From contig CANPZN010000001.1 of the NCBI GenBank assembly GCA_947588785.1, forward strand, positions 1 to 64,000: 64,000 bases of DNA, given 5' to 3'. Source of the stretch: Candidatus Gastranaerophilales bacterium (GTDB lineage: Bacteria > Cyanobacteriota > Vampirovibrionia > Gastranaerophilales > Gastranaerophilaceae). The notes below the pieces were generated by a model that saw only the letters and a list, made by a program, of their open reading frames with translations, had not been told where the DNA came from and did not search any database. The position numbers were made by a program, and so were the translations under genes. This document shows positions 50,889 to 59,755 of the stretch, one piece after another (the first letter of the stretch is position 1; each line of letters starts with the position of its first letter).

Positions 50889-50940
50889 TTGTCCGAGAAA
50901 ATTTTGCGATAAGGAACTGAATCGAAATATTCTCGGACAA
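50889..50940. repeat. Dispersed repeat end in palindromic form
   Basis: TTGTCCGAGAA (50889-50899) and its exact complement TTCTCGGACAA (50930-50940) bracket AATTTTGCGATAAGGAACTG and a short remainder. Two left ends face each other, making a foldback. It lies 4 bases past the sigma-factor stop and could also act as that gene's terminator hairpin. Confidence 0.75.
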
Positions 50941-50944
50941 TAAA

Positions 50945-51886
50945 TTAACTCAGATAATCTTTTAAATGCCTGATATTTTCTTTTGTTCTTAGTTTTTTTA
51001 TTGCTATGTTTTCAATTTGTCTTATTCTCTCTTTTGAAAAGCCCATATCTTTTCCTAATTCTTCAAGAGTTTTAGGCTTTTCACCATTAATTCCGAATCT
51101 GTGAATAATAATTTTACGTTCTTTTTGCGAAAGTTCGTTAAGAATTTTATTGATTTGCTTTTGTAAAAGAACATTTTGTGTGTTATTTTCAGGTGATAAA
51201 TAGTTTTCATCGGGGATGTAGTCTTCCAGCGATAAATTATCCGCAATAGGAGTATCAAGACTCATTGGTTCAAGTTTTATAGTTTTTAAAACCATATTTA
51301 TTTGTTTTACCGGTATTTTAATTTTCTCCGATATTTCTTCAACCGTTGGCTCTTTTCCCGTATTATAACTTAATTCAAATATGGCTTTTTTTACAAGTCT
51401 GATTTTATCAATCATATGTACAGGAATTCTTATAACTTTAGAATTGTTAGCAATAGATCTGACAATAGTTTGTCGTATCCACCAGGTAGCATATGTGGAA
51501 AATTTGAACCCTTTTGAATAATCATATCTGTTTGCGGCTTTTATTAAACCAAGAGAACCTTCTTGTACTAAATCCATGAAAAGAACCCCTTGTCCTACAT
51601 ATTTTTTAGCAATACTGACTACAAGTCTTAAATTCGATTGAATAAGTTTCTTTTTTGCTTTTAATGCTCGTTTTTTATCCCCTTCTATTATTTCTTTTCC
51701 GAGAGCAATTTCTTCATCACGTTTAAGTAATTTTGTTTTGCCGATATCTTTTAAATACATTTGCAATATATCATCTTTAAAGACAATATTATTAAAAGAT
51801 GTAATATCTTCTTCATCTTCATTTCTATCTTCAAGATCAATAAAATTATTTTCAATTTCAAAATCCTCAACATATTGTATACTCAT
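50945..51886 (-). CDS. rpoD: Primary RNA polymerase sigma factor (sigma-70 family)
   Basis: A 313-residue sigma factor with regions 1.2 ([21 protein letters not shown]), 2 ([60 protein letters not shown]), 3 ([15 protein letters not shown]) and 4 ([20 protein letters not shown]). Region 1.1 is missing and the N-terminus is a short acidic tail, as in cyanobacterial SigA and group 2 factors. AGGA precedes the ATG. The good TTGACT/TATAAT promoter of hup fits its expected specificity. Whether it is the essential factor or a group 2 paralog cannot be decided from this window. Confidence 0.9.
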   Translation of the reverse strand: MSIQYVEDFEIENNFIDLEDRNEDEEDITSFNNIVFKDDILQMYLKDIGKTKLLKRDEEIALGKEIIEGDKKRALKAKKKLIQSNLRLVVSIAKKYVGQGVLFMDLVQEGSLGLIKAANRYDYSKGFKFSTYATWWIRQTIVRSIANNSKVIRIPVHMIDKIRLVKKAIFELSYNTGKEPTVEEISEKIKIPVKQINMVLKTIKLEPMSLDTPIADNLSLEDYIPDENYLSPENNTQNVLLQKQINKILNELSQKERKIIIHRFGINGEKPKTLEELGKDMGFSKERIRQIENIAIKKLRTKENIRHLKDYLS

Positions 51887-52009
51887 AATTAATCCTCACT
51901 CAATTCTTATTATGATTTTCGACGTGGAAAATTAATTAGTGTTCCAATTAAAAAAATAATTTTTTTATATGATTTGAACGATAATTAAAAAGTTATATCA
52001 TATAAACAT

Positions 52010-52078
52010 GCCGAGTAAATTTTTTTAAAAAAGTGTTATAAAAAAACTCGTAAAATATACTCGACATTAGATTAAATA
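52010..52078 (+). repeat. Dispersed intergenic repeat, AT-rich diverged copy
   Basis: GCCGAGTAAATTTTTTTAAA left end and ACTCGACATTAGATTAAAT right end; GAGG, the ribosome-binding site of the next gene, begins 3 bases later (52082). Confidence 0.65.
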
Positions 52079-52090
52079 TAGAGGTAATTA

Positions 52091-52426
52091 ATGAGTGAAA
52101 ATTGTATTTTTTGTAAAATTGCAAATAAAGAAATACCTGCCAATTTAATTTATGAAGATGAAAATACAGTTGCATTTAATGATTTAAATCCGCAGGCTCC
52201 TGTACATTTTCTTGTTATTCCCAAAAAACATTATAGTTCATTAAATAAATTAGATTCTAAAGAAATGTTTGGAAATATTTTTTCAGTAATTCCGAAAATA
52301 GCAAAACAAATGGGAATTAATGAATATAGAACAGTAATAAATACAGGATCACAAGCAGGACAAACCGTATTTCATTTGCATGTTCATGTTATGGCAGGAA
52401 GGAATTTTACTTGGCCGGCAGGTTAA
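52091..52426 (+). CDS. HIT family nucleotide hydrolase (HinT-like)
   Basis: A 111-residue histidine-triad protein, likely hydrolysing AMP conjugates such as adenosine phosphoramidates. CIFCKIANKEIPANLIYEDE (start with two Cys, as in zinc-binding HIT proteins), FNDLNPQAPVHFLVIPKKHY near residue 35, and the triad in GQTVFHLHVHVMAGR near 95 are clear. GAGG lies before the ATG. It is followed after 3 bases by a small duplicated-domain gene. Confidence 0.95.
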   Translation: MSENCIFCKIANKEIPANLIYEDENTVAFNDLNPQAPVHFLVIPKKHYSSLNKLDSKEMFGNIFSVIPKIAKQMGINEYRTVINTGSQAGQTVFHLHVHVMAGRNFTWPAG

Positions 52427-52429
52427 TCT

Positions 52430-52756
52430 ATGAATTATAACAGATGGTATGATAAGTATCCAAATCTAAAAAAGTTACTAATACTTTTAGAAAGTGTTGA
52501 TGATTATAATATTGAGATAATCGCACAAGATTTCCTTCAAATTATAATGAGTAAATATCAGGAAAAATTCGACATTTTTATACAAAATATGTCCCATAAC
52601 GTTCTTCCCGGTTATAACAGATGGTATGATAAAAATTATAATCTTCATACTTGTATTGAATTTTTAAAAGTTTTGGATGATGTTGAAAAAGAAGATTTGA
52701 TAAATTCTTTTATATTGTCAATAATGAGTTTTATAACAAATGTCGATAATGAATAA
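52430..52756 (+). CDS. Small protein with two copies of a YNRWYDK motif
   Basis: A 108-residue protein built from two similar halves. Residues 3-50 (YNRWYDKYPNLKKLLILLES, VDDYNIEIIAQDFLQIIMSK) and residues 62-106 (YNRWYDKNYNLHTCIEFLKV, LDDVEKEDLINSFILSIMSF) share the opening YNRWYDK, an Asn-Leu, a mid-repeat Asp-Asp and F--IMS. Both appear helical. I do not recognise a named family. It starts 3 bases after the HIT gene and overlaps the SDR gene by 8 bases, so it is in their operon. Confidence 0.7.
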   Translation: MNYNRWYDKYPNLKKLLILLESVDDYNIEIIAQDFLQIIMSKYQEKFDIFIQNMSHNVLPGYNRWYDKNYNLHTCIEFLKVLDDVEKEDLINSFILSIMSFITNVDNE

Positions 52757-53471
52757 AAATATGTTAATTACCGGTTCATCAAGAGGAATCGGGTTGGTAA
52801 CGGCTAAATATTTCGCTGAAAAATTCAATGTCTTTATAACGGGAAGAAATGAAGAACAGTTGAAAAAACTATGCACCGAAAATAATTTTGCAGGTTATTG
52901 TGCAATTGATTTAACTGTTGATAATGCTGCGAAAATTCTTTTCGACACTTTAAATAAAGATATTGATATTTTAATTAATAATGCCGGATGTTATGTATAT
53001 TCAAATGTAGAAAATACAAAACATGAAGATATAATTCAGTCAATAAAACTGAATACAATAGCTTCATATGAGCTGATAAAGTATTATGTAGTTAATATGA
53101 AACGACAAAAGTACGGAAGAATTATTAATATAGGATCTATTTCAGGAGTTATGGGTGAAGCAAATGCTTCATTATATTCATTAACCAAATCTTCATTAAT
53201 AGGTATGACAAAAGCATTAGCACTTGAATTGGCACAAAGTAATGTAACTGTTAATGTAATAAATCCGGGGTGGGTAGATACTGAATTGATAGAAAATGAA
53301 TCGTTGAACGATGAATTTACTAAAGATGAAATATTAGAAACAATTCCGCAGCGAAGATTTGTAACTCCGCAAGAAATAGCTTCATTATGTGATTATTTGA
53401 TATCTGATAGTGCAAAAGGAATAACCGGACAGTCAATTAACATATGTGCGGGGTTATCTTTAGGATTTTAA
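52749..53471 (+). CDS. Short-chain dehydrogenase/reductase (FabG-like)
   Basis: A 240-residue Rossmann-fold oxidoreductase. The NAD(P) motif TGSSRGIG lies near residue 8, ILINNAGCYVYS near 75, the catalytic Ser in IGSISGVMG near 128, YSLTK (Y-x-x-x-K) near 145, and NPGWVDTELI near 175. The end ITGQSINICAGLSLGF is typical of 3-oxoacyl-ACP reductases, which is the best guess. ATG 52749 is preferred to 52740 on the family's usual start; neither has a clear Shine-Dalgarno. It overlaps the convergent histidine-kinase gene by 4 bases. Confidence 0.88.
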   Translation: MNKNMLITGSSRGIGLVTAKYFAEKFNVFITGRNEEQLKKLCTENNFAGYCAIDLTVDNAAKILFDTLNKDIDILINNAGCYVYSNVENTKHEDIIQSIKLNTIASYELIKYYVVNMKRQKYGRIINIGSISGVMGEANASLYSLTKSSLIGMTKALALELAQSNVTVNVINPGWVDTELIENESLNDEFTKDEILETIPQRRFVTPQEIASLCDYLISDSAKGITGQSINICAGLSLGF

Positions 53472-54532
53472 GCAACAGGGAGAGAAAATGTTATAGATGT
53501 TCCCCGATCTGCAACATTTTCTGCCGTAATTACCCCATTGTGTGCTTCTATAATTTTTTTGCAATTATATAATTCAAGACTGTAACCTACTTTTCTGAAT
53601 TTATTGGAACAAGTTAAAAATTCGTCAAATATTTCATGTAATTTTTCTTGAGGTTTGTGTTTTCCAAAATCAATAAATGATACATTTATTGATTTTTTGG
53701 AATTAGAAATATAAATTTTGATTTTGGAATTTTCACTGCTTTGTTCCGAGGCATTAATAATTAAATTATTGATAACTTTACCGATTTCATTTTTATCAAT
53801 GATAATATCTTTTATATTTCCTTCAACAGTAAATTCAATTGTTTGATGTTTTCTGTCTAACAAAGACATTAAATCATTACATTTATCTTTAACGAGTTTT
53901 ACAATAGAGTATTTTTCTTTTTTTAATTCATATAAATTGAGTTCATTTTTATATTTTATTAAAAGATTGTCAGTCATATAATTAATAAAAGAGCAAGAGT
54001 TTAGAAGTTCATCAAGAATCATTTTTAAACTGTTTTCAAGTTTGCCGAATTTTTCTTTTAATATAAGTTCTAAAATTTGGATATTTGCTCTTATCGGATT
54101 TTTTAAATCATGAGAGATAATATCAATAAATGTTTCTTTTTGTATATGATTTTTTATCTCCTGCGTAATATCCTGTAAAATAATAATATATGCTTTTATT
54201 ATTTTATGACTGTTTAAAATTTTACATATATGTAAGTTTATGGGAATTTTTTGATTATAATCTTGTTGAGTATAAATCATTTTAATTAAAAGATGTTTTT
54301 TATCTGATATTTTGAAATTATCAAGATGTTTTTTTATATTAATATTTAAAAAATCATTAATGAAATCATTCAGATTTTTTTTATTCTTTATGGAATGTTT
54401 AGTATTATGGAATATCAGATTAAATTTTTCATCGGTTAAAATAATTTCATTTTCTGAATATTTTGATAAAGATAAAAAAATTTCTTTTAATAAATCCGAG
54501 TCTTGTAAAATATTTTTAGATAAAAATTTCAT
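53468..54532 (-). CDS. Cytoplasmic sensor histidine kinase
   Basis: A 354-residue two-component kinase without membrane segments. Residues 1-125 form a PAS-like sensor (ENEIILTDEKFNLIFHNTKH). The H-box FIDIISHDLKNPIRANIQIL near residue 138 retains the phospho-acceptor His. The N-box KVINNLIINASEQSSENS near 250, SFIDFGKHKPQEKLHEIFDEF (core FIDFGKH) and the last glycine region AENVADRGTSITFSLP follow. The ATP lid is short and lacks a classic GxG. No response regulator is adjacent, so its partner is unknown. It contrasts with the decayed kinase at 49622-50776. Confidence 0.85.
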   Translation of the reverse strand: MKFLSKNILQDSDLLKEIFLSLSKYSENEIILTDEKFNLIFHNTKHSIKNKKNLNDFINDFLNINIKKHLDNFKISDKKHLLIKMIYTQQDYNQKIPINLHICKILNSHKIIKAYIIILQDITQEIKNHIQKETFIDIISHDLKNPIRANIQILELILKEKFGKLENSLKMILDELLNSCSFINYMTDNLLIKYKNELNLYELKKEKYSIVKLVKDKCNDLMSLLDRKHQTIEFTVEGNIKDIIIDKNEIGKVINNLIINASEQSSENSKIKIYISNSKKSINVSFIDFGKHKPQEKLHEIFDEFLTCSNKFRKVGYSLELYNCKKIIEAHNGVITAENVADRGTSITFSLPVA

Positions 54533-54618
54533 AAATTTCTCTTTTATAATTTAAATAATAATTATAATTTAAATTAATATGATAAAAAAAATATTACCTA
54601 AAAGGTTAGTAAAAAGAA

Positions 54619-55956
54619 TTATTTTCCAATACAGAAGTTGTCAAAAATATTATTTAAAATTTCATCTGTAATAACTTCACCGGATACTTCAGATATAAAC
54701 ATTAAAGCTGATTTTATATCTATAGAAATAAGATCTTGAATTTCAAAATTTTGAGTTGCAATTAAAGCATTGATTAGTGCATTTTTTGCTTCCGTCAGAC
54801 ATTCTTGTTGGCGTTTATTCGTAATAAATTCAATTTCTGTAAGGTTTTGATTAATAACAAGTTTTTTAATTTCTTGTTTTAATAAATCAAGATTTTTCCC
54901 CGTAATAAGAGAAATACAAATAGCATCTTCATCGGTTTTATTTGTTAAATCAGATTTGGTAGCTATTTTAATGAAAGGTTTTTCTTTTATAGTATTAAAA
55001 ATTTCATTGTCTTCCTGAGTAAATCCTTGATTTATATCATATAAAAATAATATAATATCAGCTTCTTGAAGATATTTTTTTGAAAAATCAATACCAATAG
55101 CTTCTGCTTTATTGATATTATTATCATCACGAATGCCTGCCGTATCCGTAATAGTACAAGCAATACCATCAATATCTATAGTTTCATTTATAACATCTCT
55201 TGTAGTACCTGCAATATCAGTAACAATAGCTCTTTCCTGATTTAAAAGAGCATTGAAAAGTGAAGATTTCCCGGCATTAGGTTTTCCGGCAAGTACAATT
55301 TTTATTCCTTGTCTGTATACATTGGAAGTTTTAGAAAAACTTAGAATATAATTAATATCATTAATTATTTTTTCAATAGTATTTTCTAAAAATTGGTAAT
55401 CAGGTTCACTGACATCATCAGGAAAATCGATTGAAGCAATAATTCTTGACAAAAGATCTGTTATTTCTTTTTTAATTTTATTAGTTTCGATGGAAAGTTT
55501 ACCGAATAAATTTTTAGCACTGATAACAGCAAATTTTTCGGTTTGAGCCTGAATTAAATCAAGCACGGCTTCTGCTTGAGCAAGATCTATTTTATGATTT
55601 AAAAAAGCTCTTTTTGTAAATTCTCCTTTTTTAGCTAATCTTGAACCTTGTTTTAGTGTGATATCAAGTATTTTATTGGTAATATAAATACCGCCATGAC
55701 ATTGGATTTCAATTATATCTTCCCCCGTATAACTATTGGGAGCTTTAAAAGGAAGAACAATAACATCATCTATATTTTCATTATTTTCAATGATTTGTCC
55801 GTGATAAATTTTATTAGGGATAAGATTTTTATGTGAAAAAATTTTATTAATAATATTAAAAGCATTATCACCTGAAATTCTGATAACACTAATTCCTCCG
55901 TTCCCGACAGGAGTAGCAATTGCACTGATAGTATCCGTAATTAATTCATTTAACAT
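54619..55956 (-). CDS. mnmE: tRNA uridine-5-carboxymethylaminomethyl modification GTPase MnmE
   Basis: MnmE, with MnmG, modifies the wobble uridine (cmnm5U34) of several tRNAs. The 445 residues begin with the tetrahydrofolate-binding domain (DTISAIATPVGNGGISVIRISG, core ATPVGNGGISVIR), then FKAPNSYTGEDIIEIQCHGG near residue 78. The GTPase domain shows LAGKPNAGKSSLFNALL near 222, IAGTTRDVINE, DTAGIRD and TKSD. The C-terminal motif is NIFDNFCIGK with the catalytic Cys. ATG 55956 replaces an earlier in-frame start. No Shine-Dalgarno is present; TATAAT (complement of 55966-55971) ends 9 bases before the ATG, suggesting a leaderless mRNA. Confidence 0.95.
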   Translation of the reverse strand: MLNELITDTISAIATPVGNGGISVIRISGDNAFNIINKIFSHKNLIPNKIYHGQIIENNENIDDVIVLPFKAPNSYTGEDIIEIQCHGGIYITNKILDITLKQGSRLAKKGEFTKRAFLNHKIDLAQAEAVLDLIQAQTEKFAVISAKNLFGKLSIETNKIKKEITDLLSRIIASIDFPDDVSEPDYQFLENTIEKIINDINYILSFSKTSNVYRQGIKIVLAGKPNAGKSSLFNALLNQERAIVTDIAGTTRDVINETIDIDGIACTITDTAGIRDDNNINKAEAIGIDFSKKYLQEADIILFLYDINQGFTQEDNEIFNTIKEKPFIKIATKSDLTNKTDEDAICISLITGKNLDLLKQEIKKLVINQNLTEIEFITNKRQQECLTEAKNALINALIATQNFEIQDLISIDIKSALMFISEVSGEVITDEILNNIFDNFCIGK

Positions 55957-56069
55957 ACAGAATGTATTATACTTCAAATGAGTTAAAAAAAATTCAAAAT
56001 CTTAATAAATTATAAATTTTTTTAAATTATAAGAAAAAAACGGTTAAACTAAAAGTAAGGTTAAAAATT

Positions 56070-56164
56070 GTCAGAAAAAATTTTTACCGAAGTTCTCTAA
56101 AGAGGAGTGTAAACAACTTTAAAATTGTGAAGAGTAAATGAAAGACTGTGACACAAGATTATAT
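56070..56164 (+). repeat. Dispersed intergenic repeat, diverged copy upstream of clpB
   Basis: TCAGAAAAAATTTTTACCGA left end, AACAACTTTAAAATTGTGAA internal, right end TGTGACACAAGATTATATT. It ends about ten bases before the clpB ribosome-binding site. Confidence 0.55.
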
Positions 56165-56187
56165 TCTATGAAAAGAGGTGTTCTTAT

Positions 56188-58800
56188 ATGATAGATTTTA
56201 ACAGACTAACGGATTATACAAACGAGATTATTTATGCAGCTCAACAGATAATGTATAGATATAATAATTCTCAATTAGAACCAATACATATAATGCTGGC
56301 TATTGTAGAGGATAATGAAGGAATTGCAAAGGATTTTTGTAAAGAATTAAAAATAAATAATGATAATTTTGAACATCAATTAGTTAACGAGATTTCAACA
56401 CTTCCTCAAATACAAACATCAAATCCTAACCAGCAGCTATATTTATCACAAATGACAAATAAATTATTTGATATGGCACAAGAAAACGCAAATAATTTAA
56501 AGGATTCTTTCATTAATATTGAACATATTTTAATGGCAATGACAGAACTGGAAGGTTCAAAAATACAACAGATATTAAATAAAAATAAAATAACCAAAGA
56601 TTCAGTATTAAATGCAATGAAGAAAGTAAGAGGTAACAGAAAAGTGGATTGTAAAAATGCGGAAGATTCATATAAAGCATTGGAAAAATATTCAACAGAT
56701 TTAACATTAATGGCACGTAAGGGTAAACTTGATCCTGTAATCGGCAGAGATGATGAAATAAGACGTGTTATTCAAGTCTTAAACAGAAAAACAAAAAATA
56801 ATCCAGTACTTATAGGCGAACCAGGTGTAGGTAAAACAGCAATAATAGAAGGATTAGCACAAAGAATATTAAGAGGTGATGTTCCTGAGAATCTTAAAAA
56901 TACTAAACTTATTTCTTTAGATTTAGGAGCTTTAATCGCCGGTGCAAAATTTAGAGGTGAATTTGAAGAACGTTTAAAAGCGGTACTTAAAGAGGTTGAA
57001 GACTCAAACGGCGAAATAATAATGTTTATAGATGAACTTCATACTGTAGTTGGTGCCGGTGCAACAGAAGGTTCAACCGATGCAGGCAATTTGTTAAAAC
57101 CGATGCTGGCAAGAGGTACTTTAAGATGTATAGGAGCAACAACAATTAATGAATACAGAAAATATATAGAAAAAGACCCTGCCTTAGAACGTCGTTTTCA
57201 ACCTGTTATGGTTGATGAACCTTCTATTGAAGATACAATAAGTATTTTAAGAGGGTTAAAACAAAGATATGAAGTTCATCACGGTGTAAGAATTAAGGAT
57301 TCAGCTCTTGTAGCTGCGGCAAAATTATCAGATAGATATATTACAGACAGATTCTTACCTGATAAAGCTATAGACTTGGTTGATGAAGCCGCTTCGTCAT
57401 TAAGAATAGAAATAGATTCCATGCCTGAAGAACTTGATATGCTTGTAAGACAAAAAATGCAGTTAGAAATAGAAAGAGAAGCATTAAAACAAGAAGAAAA
57501 TCCTGATAATACGGAGAAAATTCAGAATATAGAAAACATATTAAAAGACTTGAATAAAAAAATTGAGAAATTAAAAACGCAATGGGAAATGGAAAAACGT
57601 TCAATACAAGGTGAAGCTTCAATAAAAGAAGAAATAGAAAAAGTAAAAATTCAAATAGAAGAAGCAGAGCGAAATATGGACTTACAAAAAGCCGCTGAGT
57701 TGAAATACGGTAAACTTATTGCACTTGAAAAACAATTAAGAGAAACGGGCGAAAACGGAAAAGAACATAAGAACGCATTATTAAAGGAAGAAATAGATGA
57801 AGATGATATAGCGGAAATTGTTAGTAAGTGGACAGGAATAGCCATAAATAAACTACTTGAAAGTGAAAAACAGAAGTTAATTAATATGGAAGAATATTTG
57901 CATAAAAGAGTAGTAGGTCAAAATGAAGCTGTGGAAGTTGTATCTGACGCAATAAGACGAGCAAGGAGCGGTTTAAAAGATCCTAACAGACCAATTGGTA
58001 CATTTATATTTTTAGGGCCTACGGGTGTAGGTAAAACAGAACTTGCCAAAGCATTAGCAGAATTTATGTTTAATGATGAAGATGCATTGATTAGAATAGA
58101 TATGTCAGAATATATGGAAAAACATACTGTTTCGAGATTGATCGGAGCTCCTCCCGGTTATGTCGGTTATGATGAAGGCGGTCAATTAACGGAATATGTA
58201 AGGAGAAAACCGTATTCGGTTGTACTTTTTGATGAAATAGAAAAAGCACATCCTGATGTATTTAATATAATGCTTCAAATTTTTGATGACGGAAGATTGA
58301 CGGATTCTAAAGGCAGAACAATTGACTTTAAAAATACTTTAATTATATTAACAAGTAATATAGGTAGTGAAATTATATTGAAAAATACTTTAGAATCAAT
58401 GTTATCAGAAAAGCAAGCAGAACAGACCAAAGAAGAGGTAATGGCTTTAATGCATGAAAGTTTTAAACCTGAATTTCTGAATAGAATTGATGAGATAGTA
58501 TTCTTTAAAGCATTAACAATGGTTCAATTAGCAGAAATTGTTGATATACAAGCACAACATCTTCATAAATTATTAGAAGAACAAGATATTTCTATAGATA
58601 TAACAGATGAAGCAAAAGAATATCTTGCTCAAAAAGGCTATAATCCTATTTATGGTGCAAGACCTTTGAAAAGAACCATAAGACAATTAATCGAAAATCC
58701 GCTTTCAAAGAAAATTTTAAAACAGGAAATTCTGCCTCATTCTCATGTATCTATTGATGTTTCAAATGATGAGTTAGTCTTTAAATCTGTTGAAAATTAA
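56188..58800 (+). CDS. clpB: ATP-dependent disaggregase ClpB
   Basis: ClpB is the hexameric AAA+ disaggregase that works with DnaK. The 870 residues have the Clp N-domain (1-145), NBD1 with [18 protein letters not shown] at 211 and [19 protein letters not shown] near 285, and the ClpB-specific coiled middle domain (about 410-530), which separates it from ClpA/ClpC. NBD2 has [17 protein letters not shown] at 610, [20 protein letters not shown] and [22 protein letters not shown] precedes the ATG. A repeat lies on each side. No CIRCE element or obvious heat-shock promoter was seen upstream. Confidence 0.97.
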   Translation: MIDFNRLTDYTNEIIYAAQQIMYRYNNSQLEPIHIMLAIVEDNEGIAKDFCKELKINNDNFEHQLVNEISTLPQIQTSNPNQQLYLSQMTNKLFDMAQENANNLKDSFINIEHILMAMTELEGSKIQQILNKNKITKDSVLNAMKKVRGNRKVDCKNAEDSYKALEKYSTDLTLMARKGKLDPVIGRDDEIRRVIQVLNRKTKNNPVLIGEPGVGKTAIIEGLAQRILRGDVPENLKNTKLISLDLGALIAGAKFRGEFEERLKAVLKEVEDSNGEIIMFIDELHTVVGAGATEGSTDAGNLLKPMLARGTLRCIGATTINEYRKYIEKDPALERRFQPVMVDEPSIEDTISILRGLKQRYEVHHGVRIKDSALVAAAKLSDRYITDRFLPDKAIDLVDEAASSLRIEIDSMPEELDMLVRQKMQLEIEREALKQEENPDNTEKIQNIENILKDLNKKIEKLKTQWEMEKRSIQGEASIKEEIEKVKIQIEEAERNMDLQKAAELKYGKLIALEKQLRETGENGKEHKNALLKEEIDEDDIAEIVSKWTGIAINKLLESEKQKLINMEEYLHKRVVGQNEAVEVVSDAIRRARSGLKDPNRPIGTFIFLGPTGVGKTELAKALAEFMFNDEDALIRIDMSEYMEKHTVSRLIGAPPGYVGYDEGGQLTEYVRRKPYSVVLFDEIEKAHPDVFNIMLQIFDDGRLTDSKGRTIDFKNTLIILTSNIGSEIILKNTLESMLSEKQAEQTKEEVMALMHESFKPEFLNRIDEIVFFKALTMVQLAEIVDIQAQHLHKLLEEQDISIDITDEAKEYLAQKGYNPIYGARPLKRTIRQLIENPLSKKILKQEILPHSHVSIDVSNDELVFKSVEN

Positions 58801-59167
58801 AATTGAACAACTTTACGATTCAGATGAGCGAATTTTCCGTAGGGTGAAGTCGAGCGAAAGCGAGCGAACCCGAGAATGTGAGGGCGAGCTGAACGACAAA
58901 CGAAGTGTAGTGAAGCACTCGCCCGAGAGAGGAAAATTCAAGAGAGCGAATTTTCCGTAGGGTGAAGTCGAGCGAAAGCGAGCGAACCCGAGAATGTGAG
59001 GGCGAGCTGAACGACAAACGAAGTGTAGTGAAGCACTCGCCCGAGAGAGGAAAATTCAAGAGAGCGAATTTTCCGTAGGGTGAAGTCGAGCGAAAGCGAG
59101 CGAACGACAAGCCCCAAGAAAGCAAATTTCAAGACAGCAAGCACAATGTTGCGACACTAGATTAAAT
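58801..59167 (+). repeat. Dispersed repeat expanded to a 118-bp tandem array
   Basis: Unit starts (GCGAATTTTCCGTAGGG) are at 58828, 58946 and 59064: an exact 118-base period, two full units and one partial. The units look nearly identical to one another and very close to those of the 45.3-kb array (GTGTAG here, GTGCAG there). The third unit breaks at GAGCGAACGACAAGCCCC. The array ends with CAATGTTGCGACACTAGATT and AAAT. The classic left end is missing and is replaced by AACAACTTTACGATTCAGAT right after the clpB stop. Confidence 0.9.
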
Positions 59168-59197
59168 ATTTAATACACACACATATAATTATAAATT

Positions 59198-59228
59198 CCG
59201 AAGGTTATTGATCTTCGGATTTTTTTTC
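59198..59228 (+). terminator. Plus-strand terminator overlapping the end of the opposing gene
   Basis: CCGAAG (59198-59203) pairs with CTTCGG (59213-59218), followed by ATTTTTTTTC on the plus strand. It would end clpB/repeat transcripts while overlapping the last codons and stop of the minus-strand gene (59205-). Confidence 0.7.
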
Positions 59229-59492
59229 TTCTTCCGATTTATTATGTATTTTTAACCAAAAATTTTTAATTTTAGTTCCTATAGAATCTAAATTAATGTC
59301 AAAATTTTCTTCTTCCTCAGATTCTTCTTTAGAAGATAATTCAAAAATATCATGTTCATCTTTTTTATTTTGTTGTTGTTTTTTATTCCCGTCTCTTTGA
59401 AAATAGCCCAAATTGCCTGCTCCGCCATCATTTGTGTGGTGCGATTTTTGAATAGCAGGTAAATTATCTGGCCCATTAATACCAAATGACAT
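59205..59492 (-). CDS. Small acidic hydrophilic protein
   Basis: A 95-residue protein with low-complexity composition: MSFGINGPDNLPAIQKSHHT, a Gly/Asn/Gln/Lys middle, then an acidic stretch (SSKEESEEEENFDIN) and a short amphipathic segment IGTKIKNFWLKIHNKS. No domain recognised and probably largely disordered. GAGG lies 7 bases before ATG 59492, and a perfect -10 (complement of 59549-59554) lies 57 bases upstream. It diverges from the giant gene at 59756. Confidence 0.65.
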   Translation of the reverse strand: MSFGINGPDNLPAIQKSHHTNDGGAGNLGYFQRDGNKKQQQNKKDEHDIFELSSKEESEEEENFDINLDSIGTKIKNFWLKIHNKSEEEKKSEDQ

Positions 59493-59630
59493 TTTTTGCC
59501 TCTTCTTTAATTTTTAGAAAGTGAACATTTTTTGATATCTCTATTTATATTATATACTACTTTTGTAGAAATTAAAATCAATTTTTTAAATAAATATTAA
59601 AATATGTAACAATAATTAAAGAAATTGAAT

Positions 59631-59671
59631 AGAATATCGATAAAATAGATATTCTTTATTCCCTTTTTTGT
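59631..59671 (+). promoter_or_regulatory. Terminator-like hairpin in the leader of the giant gene
   Basis: AGAATATC (59631-59638) pairs exactly with GATATTCT (59648-59655), followed by TTATTCCCTTTTTTG. It lies about 85 bases before the ATG at 59756 with no plus-strand gene ahead, so it may be an attenuator or the end of a short transcript. The remaining gap to 59755 also has CAGCA/TGCTG (about 59709-59727), which could pair; nothing else recognised. Confidence 0.4.
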
Positions 59672-59755
59672 CTGAAGAAATTTGCAAATGAATGTGAAGA
59701 TCATATACAGCAAGCATAAAGGTGCTGTAATGAATATATTGAAAGGTAGTATCAT

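Noticed and set aside
55978-56187. CIRCE / HrcA operator upstream of clpB
   Set aside because: No TTAGCACTC-N9-GAGTGCTAA-like inverted repeat is present; the gap is accounted for by a diverged repeat copy.
58820-59144. Minus-strand frames of 68 and 101 residues (FARFRSTSPYGKFALL...)
   Set aside because: Same cause as at 45.3 kb: translation of the 118-bp unit in a stop-free frame. The same peptide appears in every unit.
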